Of a stretch of 64,000 nucleotides of DNA, positions 12,256 through 25,471 are shown piece after piece; the stretch's first letter is position 1; every line of letters begins with the position of its first letter. Below the pieces are notes generated by a model. It was not told where the DNA came from. It saw nothing but the letters and a program-made list of their open reading frames with translations, and did no database searches. A program made the translations under genes and the position numbers. The DNA lies in the NCBI RefSeq assembly GCF_023898315.1, contig NC_064619.1:501614594-501678593 (forward strand), written 5' to 3'. This stretch comes from Schistocerca nitens. Its lineage: Eukaryota; Arthropoda; Insecta; Orthoptera; Acrididae.

Positions 12256-13502
12256 TAGATTGCCATCTATAAAATGGGGGCCAATTATCCTTCCTCCCAT
12301 AATGCTGCACCATACATTAACTCGCCAAAGTTGCTGATGTTCCAATTGTCGCAGCCATCGTGGATTTTCCGTTGCCCAGTAGTACATACTGTGCCGGTTT
12401 ACGTTACCGCTGTTGGTGAATGACACTTCGTCGCTAAATAGAACGCGTGCAAAAAATCTGTCATCGTCCCATACTTTCTCTTGTACCCAGTGGCAGAACT
12501 GCACACAACGTTCAAAGACGTCGCCATGCAATTCCTGGTGCATAGAAATATGGCATGGGTGCAATCGATGTTGATGTAGCATTGTCAACACCGACGTTTT
12601 TGAGATTCCCGATTCTCATGCAATTTGTCTGCTACTGATGTGCGGATTAGCTGCGACAGCAGCTAAAACACCTACTTGGGCATCATCATTTGTTACAGGT
12701 CATGGTTGATGTTTCACATGTGGCTGAACACTTCCTGTTTCCTTAAAGAACGTAACTATCTGTCGAATGGTCTGGACACTTGGATGATGTTGTCCAGGGT
12801 ACCGAGCAGCATACATAGCACATGCCCGTTGGGCATTTTGATCACAATAGCCATACATCACACGATATCGACCTTTACCAATTGTGGAAAACGGTCCATT
12901 TTAACACAGGTAATGTATCATGAAGCAAGTGCTGTCTGCACTGGCGGAATGTTACGTGATACCACGTAATTATACGTTTGTGACTATTACAGCGCCATCG
13001 ATCACAAAGCGAAAAAAGTGGTCCAACTAAAACATTCATATTTCTTTATGTACTACATGAATATGTAATAAAACATGGGGGGTTCCTATTTTTAAAAATG
13101 CAGTCGATATCCGTTTGACCTATGGCAGCGCCATTTAGCGGGCCAGCCATAGTGCCATCTGGTTTCCCCCTTCAAGCTACACAAGTTAAATTCTTTGTAC
13201 TTATTTCATTTGATGCTAATTTCGTGAGATATTTGGCCTGGTTACTATAAATGGACTACCCTGTATATTTCAGCAAGATTGCTCAACAGATGGTACACAG
13301 ATGTTTGAATATGCCGTATTTTTGCATGATCAATAAAACCTTTGCAAGCTTGCAATGTAAACTGACAACCTTTGTCAGATAAAACTGTTCTAGGAATACC
13401 CATCTGAAGAAAATATGTGTTTTCAAACTTAGAAATTATCTGCTTACTGGTAGCTTTCTTAAGAGAAAACAGCTTTACGAACTTTGAAAATACATCAACC
13501 AC
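11440..13502 (-). pseudogene. Gypsy integrase-region remnants flanking a mariner insertion
   Basis: Two minus-strand pieces resemble a gypsy integrase. At 13264-13502 lies part of the catalytic core, and at 11440-11826 the C-terminal portion with the typical KFDVGDLVLVKAEE end. A DD41D mariner (11827-13263) lies between them. Fossil, part of the broken element 8944-29092. Confidence 0.7.
11827..13263 (-). mobile_element. DD41D Tc1/mariner element (copy B), 3' end lost
   Basis: The transposase runs on the minus strand. The N-terminal helix-turn-helix part is at about 12890-12600 (RYRVMYGYCDQNAQRACAMY, then YPGQHHPSVQTIRQIVTFF) with stops. A long clear stretch follows at 12591-12079 containing ARVLFSDEVSF (first Asp) and FPQDGCLAH (second Asp), then SPYLTSLDFFLWG at about 12045-12007. 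The 5' terminal inverted repeat (about 12968-13263) is some 280 bp, ends at ...CTACCCTG next to TA, and matches the 3' repeat of copy A. The 3' repeat itself is deleted. It inserted into the gypsy element. Confidence 0.85.
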
Positions 13503-13779
13503 TACAAAAACATAACAAAATCCATTCTAAGACTTAGACAAAGGTCCAACATCCACAGATATGAGATCTAGGTTACTATTAGGCAGCATGTTTTGCATTT
13601 GGCCTCTACTTGTTTGGTTACTTACTTTCACTCTTTGATGTCTGTCACAGCTGGCAATCTTCTTCTTGACTCTTCCTTCCTATGTTATAACAGATGTGTT
13701 CTTGAATCTTTTGTGTACATTTGGTTGATCTACAATGACCAAAACTTTCATGTGTATAAGTTATTAAAGTATCAATACA

Positions 13780-14937
13780 TCACTCCAGCCAACATAGTTT
13801 CCAATCATCTGAGTCGGTCTTATGTCTCCTGAATAAAACACCCTTGTGTATCTTATAATATTGTTCTGTATTTTCCCCTTCCCTCTTACCCAATATGCTC
13901 CTAACCAATTTCCAATTTTGATCATAATTTTGATACCTGCAGATGTCTTTGCAAATTTTCAAGATCTCTTTGTCCTCTTTCGCACTTCTCAAGAACATGA
14001 TTTTAAACTCTTTCTCTCCTTTTCCAAAGTTATTAGATGATTCACTCTGTAAAGGTAACCTAGACAAAGCATCAGCGGGTATATTGTCTGTGCCCTTAAT
14101 GCATCTGATTTTGTAATTGAACTGCTGTAAAAACAAGGCCCAATGAGTAATTCTGTTATGGTACAGCTTACACACCTGGAGATAACATAATACTTTGCAA
14201 TCAGTATAGATGATGACACTGTGACTTGATAAATAATTTTTTAAAATTTTCTATGTGCAATATACAGCCAAAAGTTCTTTCTCAGTTACAGTGTATATCT
14301 TTTCTTGCTTCTGCAATGCTCTACTAGCAAATGCAAGAGATCTGTGTTCAATAACACCTTCAACTTCAACCTCCTGAAATAAATGAACACCCAAACCAAC
14401 ATCACTACTGCCTGTCATAACACAAAAGGGAGAGACAAACCCAGTCTGAACAATATCTGACTTTGACACAACTGACCTTCGATCTCATCAAAAGCATACT
14501 GATATTCCTGATTGCAATCCCAAACAGTATTCTTCTTCAAAAGTTCAAACAGGCATGAAGTACTTAAAGCTTGGCTGGTACAAAATTTTCTATAGAATCC
14601 AGTTAACCCAAAAAATCATTTTTTGTTACAAGGAGTAGCAAAATTACCAATGACATTGTCTGTTTATCACGTGCAATTTCCTTCTCAATGTAACATGCCC
14701 TAAAAATATAATTTCTTTTACACCAAAATTACACTTACTTATTTTCAAAGTCAAACCCTCTGATTCCAATTTTGAAAACACTTTTCTTAACAGTTCCAAA
14801 TGTTGTTCCCAAGTGTATTCAGTGACCAAAATGTCATCAACATACACAATTAATTTTGAACTCACTTCACTTCCCAAGACAGAATCTAGAGCTCTTATGA
14901 ATTCAGATACAGATACATTTAGCCCTAATGGCACCAC
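13780..14937 (-). pseudogene. Gypsy reverse transcriptase and RNase H remnants
   Basis: On the minus strand, 14644-14937 holds the reverse transcriptase core with the YVDD box. 14251-14469 and 13780-14175 hold RNase H-type segments, the latter containing IKGTDNIPADALSRLP. Fossil fragments belonging to 8944-29092; the remainder of the region continues beyond the BEL insertion, from 21655. Confidence 0.75.
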
Positions 14938-14945
14938 GCAGTATT

Positions 14946-15354
14946 TGTTTGGACTCTGCTACTCACTCCAACTGCCATCTAATGGCAGCTTCAAACTGGG
15001 AAGGTCAGACTGTTCAGTATAGTCTGCTCCCTGTCAGGAGAATTTGCAACCTACGTGCAGAAGTGGATCTCCCAAGTCCTTTGTGCGCACAGGTAAGATT
15101 AGCAGTGGTAACAGCTGAGCAGGTAGCCATGAGACCCCGTAGCGAACGGGCGTGTATGTCTTCCAGCTAAGCTAGGAGCCGCAGTTGGTGCACTGCCTGT
15201 GCAAGTTGTAAAGTTTAATGTAATAAACACTTATACCAGAAAACTTGTTCCGTCCAGTTATTGTGAGTGGAAACAAGGGGAGGACAGTGAGTCCTCTTGC
15301 ACTACACACTCACACTCCAATGTGCCACCATGGAAGGAAGAGCCCGTGCGCTCA
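14946..15354 (+). repeat. BEL/Pao 5' LTR
   Basis: It starts TGTTTGGACTCTG and ends at CTCA. Aligned by hand with the 3' LTR at equal length (409 bp), about 37 positions differ and nearly all are transitions. Confidence 0.9.
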
Positions 15355-15604
15355 TTTTTGGTCCTCCGGCCCGGATACAGTGACCACGCAGAATTTACGT
15401 TCATGTGGATTTATTTTCCGGTATTTGTGAACTTCTAAAAAACCACACGCGAGCTGCGCACGTTATTGGTTTCGTTGTTGACCGCAATCAAGTGTCCCAA
15501 GGCCTGTTCGGGACTTCAACAATAACAGCCTTAACAACAGCGATCGGGGACATATTTGTGAACATTTAATGTGTCTCTAATTCAAACATGAGAGGCACAG
15601 AAAC

Positions 15605-16663
15605 GTGTCAGTGCCATCATCATCGGTGACGTCACCTCCCGCTCCCGCTGAAACTTCGTGCTATCGGAGACTGCAACACCTGCCATGCCACCTGCCAGTG
15701 CTCATGATGCCACTGCTGTTCCAGTCTGTACTGCCTCGTATTGCTGCTGCAGCCTGGCAAGTGCAATTGTTAGCTTCCTGCAATCATCTTCCTGGTCCTA
15801 AAATGGAGCCCTCAGAGAAAACAAAATTAGTCAAGCAAAGAGGTGTAGCAAAGGCAGCTCTTGCGTGCTTAGCGAGCTTTGTGCAGTCTGCAGACAGTGT
15901 CAGCATCGAAATGTTGGAATCAAAATTAAGTCGATTGACTCGAATTCAGACTGATTTTGAGTCATCTCAAACATGGCAGGAAATTGAAGATGAATCAGCA
16001 GACCATAGTAAGGACAGGGCAGAATTCGAGGATTCGTGGGACTTTGTTGAATCCACTGTCAAGGGTTCAATCAAGAGGTACACCCAGCTTCCGAAGCCTT
16101 TGGGCTCGAATCCATTAGGCAGTGTCAGTTCTTTGAAACTACCCGCTATTAACTTGCTAAATTTTGAAGGTCACTACCTTAAGTGGTCATCATACAGGGA
16201 TACGTTTTTGAGTCTCATTATGAATAACAATTCAATTGATGACGTTCAAAAACTTCATTACCTTAATTCGTCTTTGCGAGGTGAAGCTAAAAACCTATTG
16301 AAACATATACCTACCACAGCAGGAAATCTATTGATAGCCTGGGGACTTATTACGCAGAGGTATAATAACCCAAAAATAATTGTAGCCAGACATGCTAAGG
16401 CTTTGTTGGTCTTACCTACAGTCGGCCATGGCACAGCGAGCGATTATAAGCAACAAATTAATCACATATGCACCCATTTGAAGGCCTTAGAAGTTCTCAA
16501 ACCTGATGTTCCACTTCATGAAGTTATTCTTTCGGAAGAGATTCTGTCTAGTATGCAACCCACAGATTGTCATGAGTGGGAGGTAAAGATGTCTGGGTCA
16601 ACATTCACCACATTGAATCAACTAATAATTTTTTTGGAAACAAATGTCAGGCCCCTGAGTTGA
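15605..16663 (+). pseudogene. BEL/Pao gag-like region
   Basis: This is the longest open stretch of the element. It contains LPAINLLNFEGHYLKWSSYR, typical of the DUF1759 gag domain of BEL/Pao elements. Fossil. Confidence 0.75.
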
Positions 16664-16702
16664 TCAGGTTCAGGGATATCGCCTCAAGGGATTCGCAAGG
16701 AA

Positions 16703-18602
16703 ATGCCAATAATTCAAATCAAACGAGACGTGAGGAGGGCTCATCTCGCTAATGCTGATACTGAGGAATCACATAATTTTTTAGTGAACCTCATACTATC
16801 ACTAAACGCAAAGGACAGCATAAGTAGACAGCAGGTTTGCAGAGTTCTGCTAGATAGTGCGAGTCAGTTATCCTTTATATCTAACGGCATGGTAGAGAAA
16901 TTAAAACTGAAACTAAATAAACATCCATTTCCTGGGAAAGGCATAAACAATTCCTTTGCACCCTCTGTGTCTTACACTTGTGATGTTGAACTGTTGTCTA
17001 GGCTCAACGACTTTCATGTCAGAACCACTTGTGCTATCGTAGATCATGTCACCAGTGACCTACCAGCGAGCAAGATAGACACAAGGTCCTGGAGTATCCC
17101 ATGTAATCTTCCACTCGCTGGTCCAGAATTCAACAAGCCTGCCACAGTAGACTTAATTCTTGGTGCTGAGATTTTCTTTGATGTTGTTTGTAAGGAAAGG
17201 CTGGTGAAACCAAGACATCCTTCACTGGTCGAAACAAGATTTGGCTGGATTTTGTCTGGTAGGATGCCTTCAGCTGCATGCAACATGCCTCATTCTACAG
17301 TGACCTCGTGCTTGTTAGAGGTGACAATTTAGATGCCAACCTGTAAAGGTTTTGGGAGTTAGAGGAACTGTCTATGAAAACGATGAGTAAGCAGGGTAAA
17401 ATATGCGAGGCTCACTTTCAACGCTACACGGCACGAGATGAAGAAGGGAGATTTGTGGTTCGACTACCAGTGAAACCTGACTGTAAATCCTGAGGTGAAT
17501 CATGACAACAGGCCTCTCGGAGACTGGCGCATCTTGGGAGGAGATTTAAAAGGCAACCAAATCTGCAGTAGGAATATGCTGCATTCATGCATGAATATGT
17601 TGAACTGCAACACAGGGAGATCTCTAATTCTCAAGGTATTATTGGTCCAAGCTGTTACCTTCCACATCATGCTGTCTTCAAAGAATGCAGCTCCACTACT
17701 AAGTTGAGGGTAGTATTTGATGGCTCTGCTGCCACTTCTAACGGAGTATTCTCAATGATATCTTGATGGTTGGTCCCACTGTCCAGCCATATTTATTTTC
17801 CATTATTATAAAATTTCGCTCCTTTAATGTGGCTCTGGCAGACGACATAGCAAAAATGTATTGCCAAGTCTCTCTCCATCCTGATGATAGGAACTTTCAG
17901 AGAATTCTGTGGCGTGAATCACCGTCAGAACCAGTGCAAGAATATAGACTATGTACACTCACTTACGGAACCACTCCTGCTGCCTTTCTTGCTACCAGAT
18001 GTCTTCAACAGTTGGCTTTGGAAAATCAAAACAGGTTTCTAATGGCATTGCAAGCCCTGATGCCTAGCTTTTATGTGGATGACTTCTTAGGTGGCTCAGC
18101 TATGGAAGCGGAAGCTCAGGAACTTCAAATTCAGCTGACTCAACTACTTGCTTCTGGGGGGTTTCCACTGAGGAAATGGTGTTCCAATAGTCACAAGGTC
18201 ATGGAAGAAAATCATGTGCTGGACAGAGAAACGTCTTTGCCTTGTCATCTTACTGGTGAACAAGCCATAAAAACGTTATGGATATTATGGTACCCTGGCT
18301 CCGACACATTCCAGTGCCATGTGCGGCAGAAGAGTCATCGGCTCTCAAAGGTTACCAAACGCAATGTCCTCTCTACAATAGCATCAATCTATGACCTGCT
18401 GGGGCTTCTAGGTCCAGCAGTCATAAGATGTAAATTGTTGTTGCAGCACTTGTGCCAAGTAAGCCTTGATTGGGACGAAATTCTTCCATCCAACCTCACT
18501 GATGAATGGAATGCTGTTTGTGTGCAACTGCCTTCCCTAAATGGTATTTTGATTAACAGGAGGATCATTCCTTGCCCCCAGCATGTTAAATTAGATTCAT
18601 GA
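16703..18602 (+). pseudogene. BEL/Pao protease and reverse transcriptase regions
   Basis: A retropepsin-like segment with LLDSASQLSFIS (about 16848) is followed by a DUF1758-type stretch with VETRFGWILSG. The reverse transcriptase region then carries FYVDDFLGG near 18070. Fossil, in several frames. Confidence 0.75.
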
Positions 18603-19120
18603 TTTTTGTGATGCTTCACAGTTGGCATATGGTGCTTGTGTATACGTCAGATGTGTTCTTCCCAATAACAGTGTGTTGGTCTCATTGGCTGCAGACAAAT
18701 CTCGGGTTGCCCCTGTAAAACAACAGTCTCTTCCATGAGTGTAATTATGGGGTGCGCTGCTTCTGGCTCGACTTATTCACAAGGTGGTCAATGCATTAGA
18801 CTTCATAGATAGTGGCATCATTCATTTGTGGATGGGCTCCACAATAGTTCTCTGTTGGCTGCAGCGTAGTCCTTGTCACTGGAAAACCTTTGTTGCCAAC
18901 AGTCTCTGAAATCCAGGAACTGGCCAACTGGAGACATGTCAAACCAGAGGATAATCCTGCTGACCACTTATCATGTGGTATTAATCCAGCTGCCTTGAGT
19001 TCACTTGTTCCGTGGTGGTCTGACCCATCATGGCTATCCACTTGTAACCTCGACTACTGCAACACCTGCACTCCACTTAGTGTAGAAGATGTGCCTGACA
19101 GAAGGTGTACATAGGTATCC

Positions 19121-20625
19121 TTGGTGTCGTTCATTAAACTTGATGTTGAACTGCTGTGTAAATATTTGTCATCCAAGAAAACTTACAGAGGTTTGGCCTA
19201 TGTGCTGAGGTTTGTTAATAACACTAGGTTTCAGCAATCAGACAGGATAACTGGGCCACTCACTGCACAGGAATGCCACAACGCTATCAAAAGGGCATTT
19301 GGCGCAGCTCAACATAGTGAATATGGTAATGAGATCGTTTTGTCGAAGGCCAGTTCCTCTATTCCACATAATAGCAAATTAAGGGATTTGCACCCGTTTG
19401 TTGATGCCGAAGGTATTTTGCGAGTGGGAGAGAGATTAATGAATACTAGTGTACCATATGATGAGCGCCATCCTATTATCGTACCGCCTAAGCATCATTT
19501 GACAAAAATTCTCATAATACATGAACATGAAAATCTGTTGCATGCTGGGTCATGACTTTTGTTGGTTATGTTGTGTAGAAGGTTTTGGATCCCCAATGGG
19601 CGTAACACAGTCAAAGGAGTTATCAGGAAATGTTTAAAATGCTTTAGGCTCAAGTCAAAGACAGCAGCCCAACTCATGGGTCAGCTACCTGCAGCTAGAG
19701 TAAACCAGTCTCATCCATTCCCGCACTGTAGAGTAGATTATGCAGTCCCTATTGCTGTAAAGCATGGTGGAAGACGGAGTAAAGTTACCACCAAGGCTTA
19801 TATTGCTTTATTCATTTGCATGGCAACCAAGGCCATTCACTTAGAATTAGTTAGTGACTTGGTATTATGTTCATTTTTGGCCACCATCAGGAGATTCATT
19901 GCAAGAAGAGGAAACCTTCTCACATGTACAGTGACAATGGCACCACATTTGTAGGTGCAGACAATGAGCTTAAATGTTTTCTCTATAATGATGCTACTGT
20001 TGAAGATGTGGTGAATATTTCCACCTCAGAGGGAATCAGTTGGAGGTTCACTCCACCTCATGCCCCTCACTTTGGTGGACTCTGGGAGGCAGGAATCAAA
20101 TGCATGAAGTCGCATCTCAAACGCGTCATTGGCAATGCAGTACTGACATTTGAAGAACTGACTACTGTGTTAATTCAGATAGAAGCATGCTTGAATTCAA
20201 GGCCGTTGTGTCTTCTCTCTGATGACCTAGATTCTCCTGCTGCTCTCACTCCTGGTCATTTCCTAATAGGACAGCCCCTTTGTGCTTACCCTGAACCCTC
20301 TGTCTTTGATGTCCCCGCCAACAGGTTGCTCAGGTGGCAACTTGTACAGCAGCTGCATCAGTCCTTTTGGAGGAGGTGGTCCACAGAATAAATACATGAT
20401 CTGCAGCAACGCAAAAAATTGACATCAGAAGCAGCATGGCAACCCCAGATCGGCGATCATGTGCTGGTCAAGGAGGATAATTTGCCTCCCTTGGTGTGGA
20501 GGCTGGGTGTCATTGACCAGCTGTTGCCCAGTCCTGGTAAGTGTGTGTGTGTGGTGATGGTAGAAACTGCTAATGGGCAGATTAAGAGGCCTATAGCAAA
20601 ATTGTCCCCCCTGCCTAAGCAGTGA
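19121..20625 (+). pseudogene. BEL/Pao integrase and C-terminal regions
   Basis: Order: an H2C2-type zinc-binding region, the integrase core (YSDNGTTFVGA near 19930, then HAPHFGGLWEAG), and a DUF5641-type tail rich in GDHVLVKEDNLPP. Fossil, in several frames. Confidence 0.8.
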
Positions 20626-20835
20626 ATCAGTTAAGTGTTTCTCATATCTGTGTAGTGGTGTATGATACAGGGCCACTGCCAAATTGCCATTTACTGGAAC
20701 AACCTCATAATTCATAAGATCAACTTGGGAAGCTGTGGATGTTTCTTGTGGACTAACTGCTGTTAGTATTGATTTCACGTTTTTATGCAGTATAATATTA
20801 ATGCTTTATTGTTTTGTGTCCTACATGTTGGTATC

Positions 20836-21035
20836 AAATAGTTCAAATGGATCAGAGCACTATGGGACTTAACATCTGAGCTCATCAGTCCCCTAGAACT
20901 TAGAACTACTTAAACCTAACTAACCTAAGGACATCACACACATCCATGCCCAAGGCAGGATTCAAACCTGCGACCATTGCGGTCGCGCGGTTTCAGACTG
21001 AAGCACCTAGAACCACTCGGCCACACTGGCCAGCG
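20836..21035 (-). mobile_element. tRNA-derived SINE (type 2) inside the BEL element
   Basis: It is in reverse orientation, with the class II tRNA-like head at the right (B-box AGGTTTGAATCCTGCC on the minus strand, near 20955). The flanking duplications are ACATGTTGGTATC (20823-20835) and ACATGTTAGTACC (21036-21048). The body (minus strand TTAAGTCCCATAGTGCTC) matches those at 58623 and 59183. It inserted after the BEL element did. Confidence 0.9.
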
Positions 21036-21240
21036 ACATGTTAGTACCCATCATGTTTCACATGCAGTGTGACAGTGGTGTTTTGGTGATGTGGGCATCC
21101 CAAATGTTAGTGTATTCATGTTTTATGTGCATTGATATTGTGCCTAGTTATATTTTTATTGTTTTACTTGTTTTGATTTTGTTGTCTGTTAAAATTTTGG
21201 TTATTTGTAAAATGAGAAAACTCATTTTAGAGTGGGAGTA

Positions 21241-21649
21241 TGTTTGGACTCTGCCACTCACTCCAACTGCCATCTAGTGGCAGCTTCAAACCGGGCAGGT
21301 TATACTGTTCAGTATAGTCTGCTCCCTGTCGGGAGAATTTGCAACCTACGTGCAGAAGTGAATCTCCCAAGTCCTTTGTGTGTGCAGGTAAGATTAGCAG
21401 TGGTAATGGCCGAGCAGGTAGCTGCGAGACCCCGTAGCAGACGAGCGTGTATGTCTTCCAGCTAAGCCAGGAGCCGCGGCTGGAGCGCTGCCTGTGCAAG
21501 TTGTAAAGTTTAATGTAATAAACACTTATACCAGACAACTTGTTCTGTCTAGTTATTGTGAGTGGAAACAAGGGGAGGACAGTGAGTCCTCTCACACTAT
21601 ACACTCACACTCCAATGTGCCACCACGGGAGGAAGAGCCCGCACACACA
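21241..21649 (+). repeat. BEL/Pao 3' LTR
   Basis: Partner of 14946-15354, followed directly by the GTATT target duplication (21650-21654). Confidence 0.9.
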
Positions 21650-22440
21650 GTATTGAAAACACTTACCTCCATACAAAAATGCAGTATACATTCTAGAATT
21701 AATTTCAAGTGTGATCTGATGAAATCCAGGTCAAGTCCAAACTACACATGAATTTTACATAATCAAATTTGTGTAACAGGTCATCCATATTCTTAGGATG
21801 GTCATTCTCTCTCAAAAAAAAACTTATTAAGATGTCAAGAGTCCAAAACAATTCTCACCCCAAGTTTCCATTTTCTGAATTTCTTTCTCAACATCTTTCT
21901 TTCATGAAAATGGTGTACTATATGGCCTGGAAAAAAAAAAAAAAAAAAAAAAAGGTTGATGATCTCTAAGGTAAAGCATGCACTGGAAGTCTTTCACTTT
22001 CCCTGTCTTTCACTGAACTCATTTCTAAATGCCAATAACAAATTCACAAATTCTTAAGTTGTTCCTTTTGTTGGTCATTAAGAGTTTTAGTTTCCCTCAC
22101 TTTCAAAATCCCGATTCTCAGTCTCATCAAACTTTATATCATCATCAAACATCTGATACACACCTTGGTTCACAATGCTTTGCAAATAGTTACAACTTTT
22201 CCCACATTTTAAAATACCAAAATTAGTTTTTACATAAGTATTAGTTTCAGGTTTCAAAATAAAGAATTATTTTGCACTCCATCCAAAATTGGCCTCAGCT
22301 TTCACTGTCCAATCCATACCGAGAATTTAAAAGATCACTTTTAATTTCATCAAATGCTAAATCCACACTGTCTTCACAAGGTTTTATCAACTTTACAGGT
22401 ATCATAGCATTACTTTGATTACTCATGTTGTCAGGAAAGA

Positions 22441-25340
22441 TTAAACACAATGAATACATTTTATGGAACAACCAACATCACTTGTTACAGAAGAAACACA
22501 AAACACATTACATTCAAAATTACACTTCCTGCTTAGCTCCTCTTTCACTTCGTTCCACCAACTGGGATTCAAATTCTGACTAACCACAACTAATTTATTC
22601 CAGAATGCACCTTTACCTATGTTATCACCAATCAGGTCGCAAACAAACTTAAAAAAGTTTTCACCTTTATTCTCCAGCCTCACAGATACCTCACCTTTAC
22701 TGTTTGGATCATTACTCTGCATGACATTAATGAAAAACTGTTGACTGGACTGGTATTCCATGACCCTCACTTACAACATCACATACATCAATTACCTTAC
22801 CTGTATTGTCAACATTATTATTATTGATTTAAGTCCACTAAGGAGTGCTTATTACTAGTTCTTCTTCTATGTTCTCTTCGATTCCCAATATCTCTTGAGC
22901 CTTGCAGATAATTTCTCCTTCCTCTCCCGTGAAAGGGGCGTCTGATGTTTATAGACTCTGGTAGGGTATAAGACTCTACCAAAGCACAAAATTTGGAACT
23001 GTCTCCTACCTCAAGATCAGAGGTCCCAGATGAATCCAAGTCCTTTAGAACTTCATTAAGCCACAGGCTTCCAGCCTTGTAGCTTTTCACCAATGAGAAG
23101 ATCTTAGCATGCCTATTGTTGTTCATTCATTGTAGGTGCCCATAGAACTTGAGCCTCCTACATTGCATACTAGTGTGGCCTGATTATGATTGTTTATACA
23201 GTTCAGAATTAGACTTCAATTGATCGGTTCCATCTGGGAGCAATTGCAGGCCATGAATTTTTCTGAAAATACATCTGTTGTCTTTCTCCAGGTCATCTAT
23301 CATGCCTTTTCTGTTCATAAAGAGGGTCTCTGCAGCATCCAAAATCTGTGGTCTGACAGCAGTTCTGTAATGACAGACCTTAGCATTCTTTGACATGCAT
23401 TTATTGTTGTACAGATTGAGGGACAGATGGTATGCTGCCTCTTACCACTGGGGTGGACCCATTCACCAAGATAATGAAACAGCATTGTCATCATCATTTA
23501 TAAATAAATCTGAAACTTCATTGTTCTTAAAATCCACAAATACCTGATACTCATCATTATATTCCTCCAAAATTACTTCAACAACAACATCACTAACAAT
23601 ACGAGTCTCATCTCCATCAAAGTCACTTATCTCCCCTACATTTATTTGCAATAAGCCACCACTCTTAGACTTACCAACTTCAGTTATTTCACAGCTCTTA
23701 TTTACATCTACATCAAAAACACCACCTACCGGTAGTTCAGATCCAATACAGTCATCACCTGATTTACTTACATCAACAACACTAGTACATCATTAGTACA
23801 TACTAAATTAAAATTTCCACTTCTCTCATATCCTGGTTTGGGATTTGAATCTACATCACCATAATTAGACATAGTATCCCAAAATTTTGGTTCAAAATAT
23901 AAATGAGATACTGATATTCCTTCTGTTCAATTTCAGATACATGTGGCATATCACTAACACTGTTATTATCTAGCTGCAAGTGTAACTTAGGTATCCTATA
24001 CTTGTTATGTTTCCTCACTCCAAATCTGTAGACATCCATTGAGGTGGACGGCCATTTCCCATGTCGTTACTTCTGTGATTGTTTCTTCTATTAAGATGCT
24101 CATGGTAATTCCCATTATTCCTATCCTGCTGCTGTTCAGAATTTCTCTCTATTGTCACTTTGATCCTGATGGATGTTACCATTATTCCTCTTTCTGTGAT
24201 TATTCCCTTTGTGATCTTTATTACTACTGTTATTACAGTACATACTTCTTTCTACTGTCCTATCCGTCCTGCCAACATATCATAAAAATTGTTCAAAACA
24301 ATCGCCAGTCCATGTACTACATCCCACTGCAATCATTCTGCTAATCTCCTTTTAAGTGTATGAATCGAGGTCATTTTGTCAAATGGTTTGTCAAGATGTG
24401 TTAATTTTTTAAGCTGGTTCTTATAATACTCTTTCAAAGTGCCATCCCTCTTCTGGTAATTATGACCATTCAAAAATTCACTTCTGATTCTCCCCTGCTG
24501 AGATACCAACCAAAATTTATTTAAAAAAACTTTTCTGGAAAGTTTGATATGTTTCCCACTGACTTAAATCTAAATATATCCATGACAGAGCTTCGTCTTC
24601 AAGAAATGTTTTAACAAATTTAATTTTTCCTTCATGCCTGACACAAAGCTCTCTCTGTAATGGTGCAGAAAATCCACTGGATGTAAATTGTCTGATGGAA
24701 AACTTTTGATAGGAGTATTGAACCACACAATACCATTGTTTGCACACAGATTTTGGTTCAGACAAGTTTCCTGAACTGTTTTCTACATTTAAAATATTTT
24801 GGCTTAATCTGGTGATGTTTGTTGGGATTTTCTTTCCAGTATGGCATTCTGTTCAACTCTGATGTCATCAATATTCTTTGATTGTTTCACTGACTCAGCT
24901 ACAAACTCATTTTCCAAAACAATAAATTTATTTTTTAAAACATCAGATTTTTCATTCACACTTTTTAAGCTCTCTGACAACCCATTTTTTTAACTCTGAA
25001 ACTTTATTACTAAGTTGACCAATCTGTCCATTTTACTATTGTTTTCAGTTTTCAAGTAATTTAATTGTCCTTGTAGGGAAGTTTCAAATCATTTTGCCTA
25101 TCACTAACTGCACTAAATTTGCTATTGCTATCTGTCTTCATTTCCTTGACTGTTTCTTTACTGCCCGCGATTTCACTCGAGTCAAACATGTCCTGATTGG
25201 ATCCTGCAGCTTCCATTTCTACTTCACTTTTGCTTTCGTCCCTATTCATTTTGTTAACAAGCACACAAATCCACAAACAAATTAAATTCACAAACAGTTT
25301 GTACTTATCTTTCCTTTTTGATGTCTCTAGTTGTAGCTGT
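22441..25340 (-). pseudogene. Gypsy gag-like and 5' pol remnants
   Basis: Several short minus-strand frames lie here. The segment near 24765-24517 (SAPLQRELCVRHEGKIKFVK, then EDEALSWIYLDLSQWETYQ) reads like a gypsy capsid region. 25340-25061 is acidic and likely N-terminal. Fossil; a precise domain map is not possible by eye. 21655-22440 is probably the upstream part of the reverse transcriptase region. Confidence 0.5.
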
Positions 25341-25471
25341 AAAGTCCTCCTCACTTTCATTTGATCCGGTCCCTCATTATCATTGGTAGCACATCGTCAC
25401 TGTTGGTATAAAGATCCTTTGTTGGACAGCCTTCAGTTTTACTTCATGTGACTGAAAACTTATTCGTACAT

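Larger units (their letters stand above)
14946..21649 (+). mobile_element. BEL/Pao LTR retrotransposon, broken, inserted in the gypsy element
   Basis: The 409-bp LTRs at 14946-15354 and 21241-21649 begin TG and end CA. They are flanked by a perfect 5-bp target duplication, GTATT (14941-14945 and 21650-21654), as expected for BEL/Pao. Parts in order: gag-like region (about 15605-16663), aspartic protease region (about 16703-17332), reverse transcriptase and RNase H (about 17700-18950, with FYVDDFLGG), integrase (about 19120-20390, including HAPHFGGLWEAGIK) and a C-terminal DUF5641-like end (about 20419-20625, GDHVLVKEDNLPP). A SINE lies between the coding part and the 3' LTR. It is broken in roughly ten places. 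LTR divergence of about 9% (hand count) implies an old insertion, probably millions of years. Confidence 0.9.
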
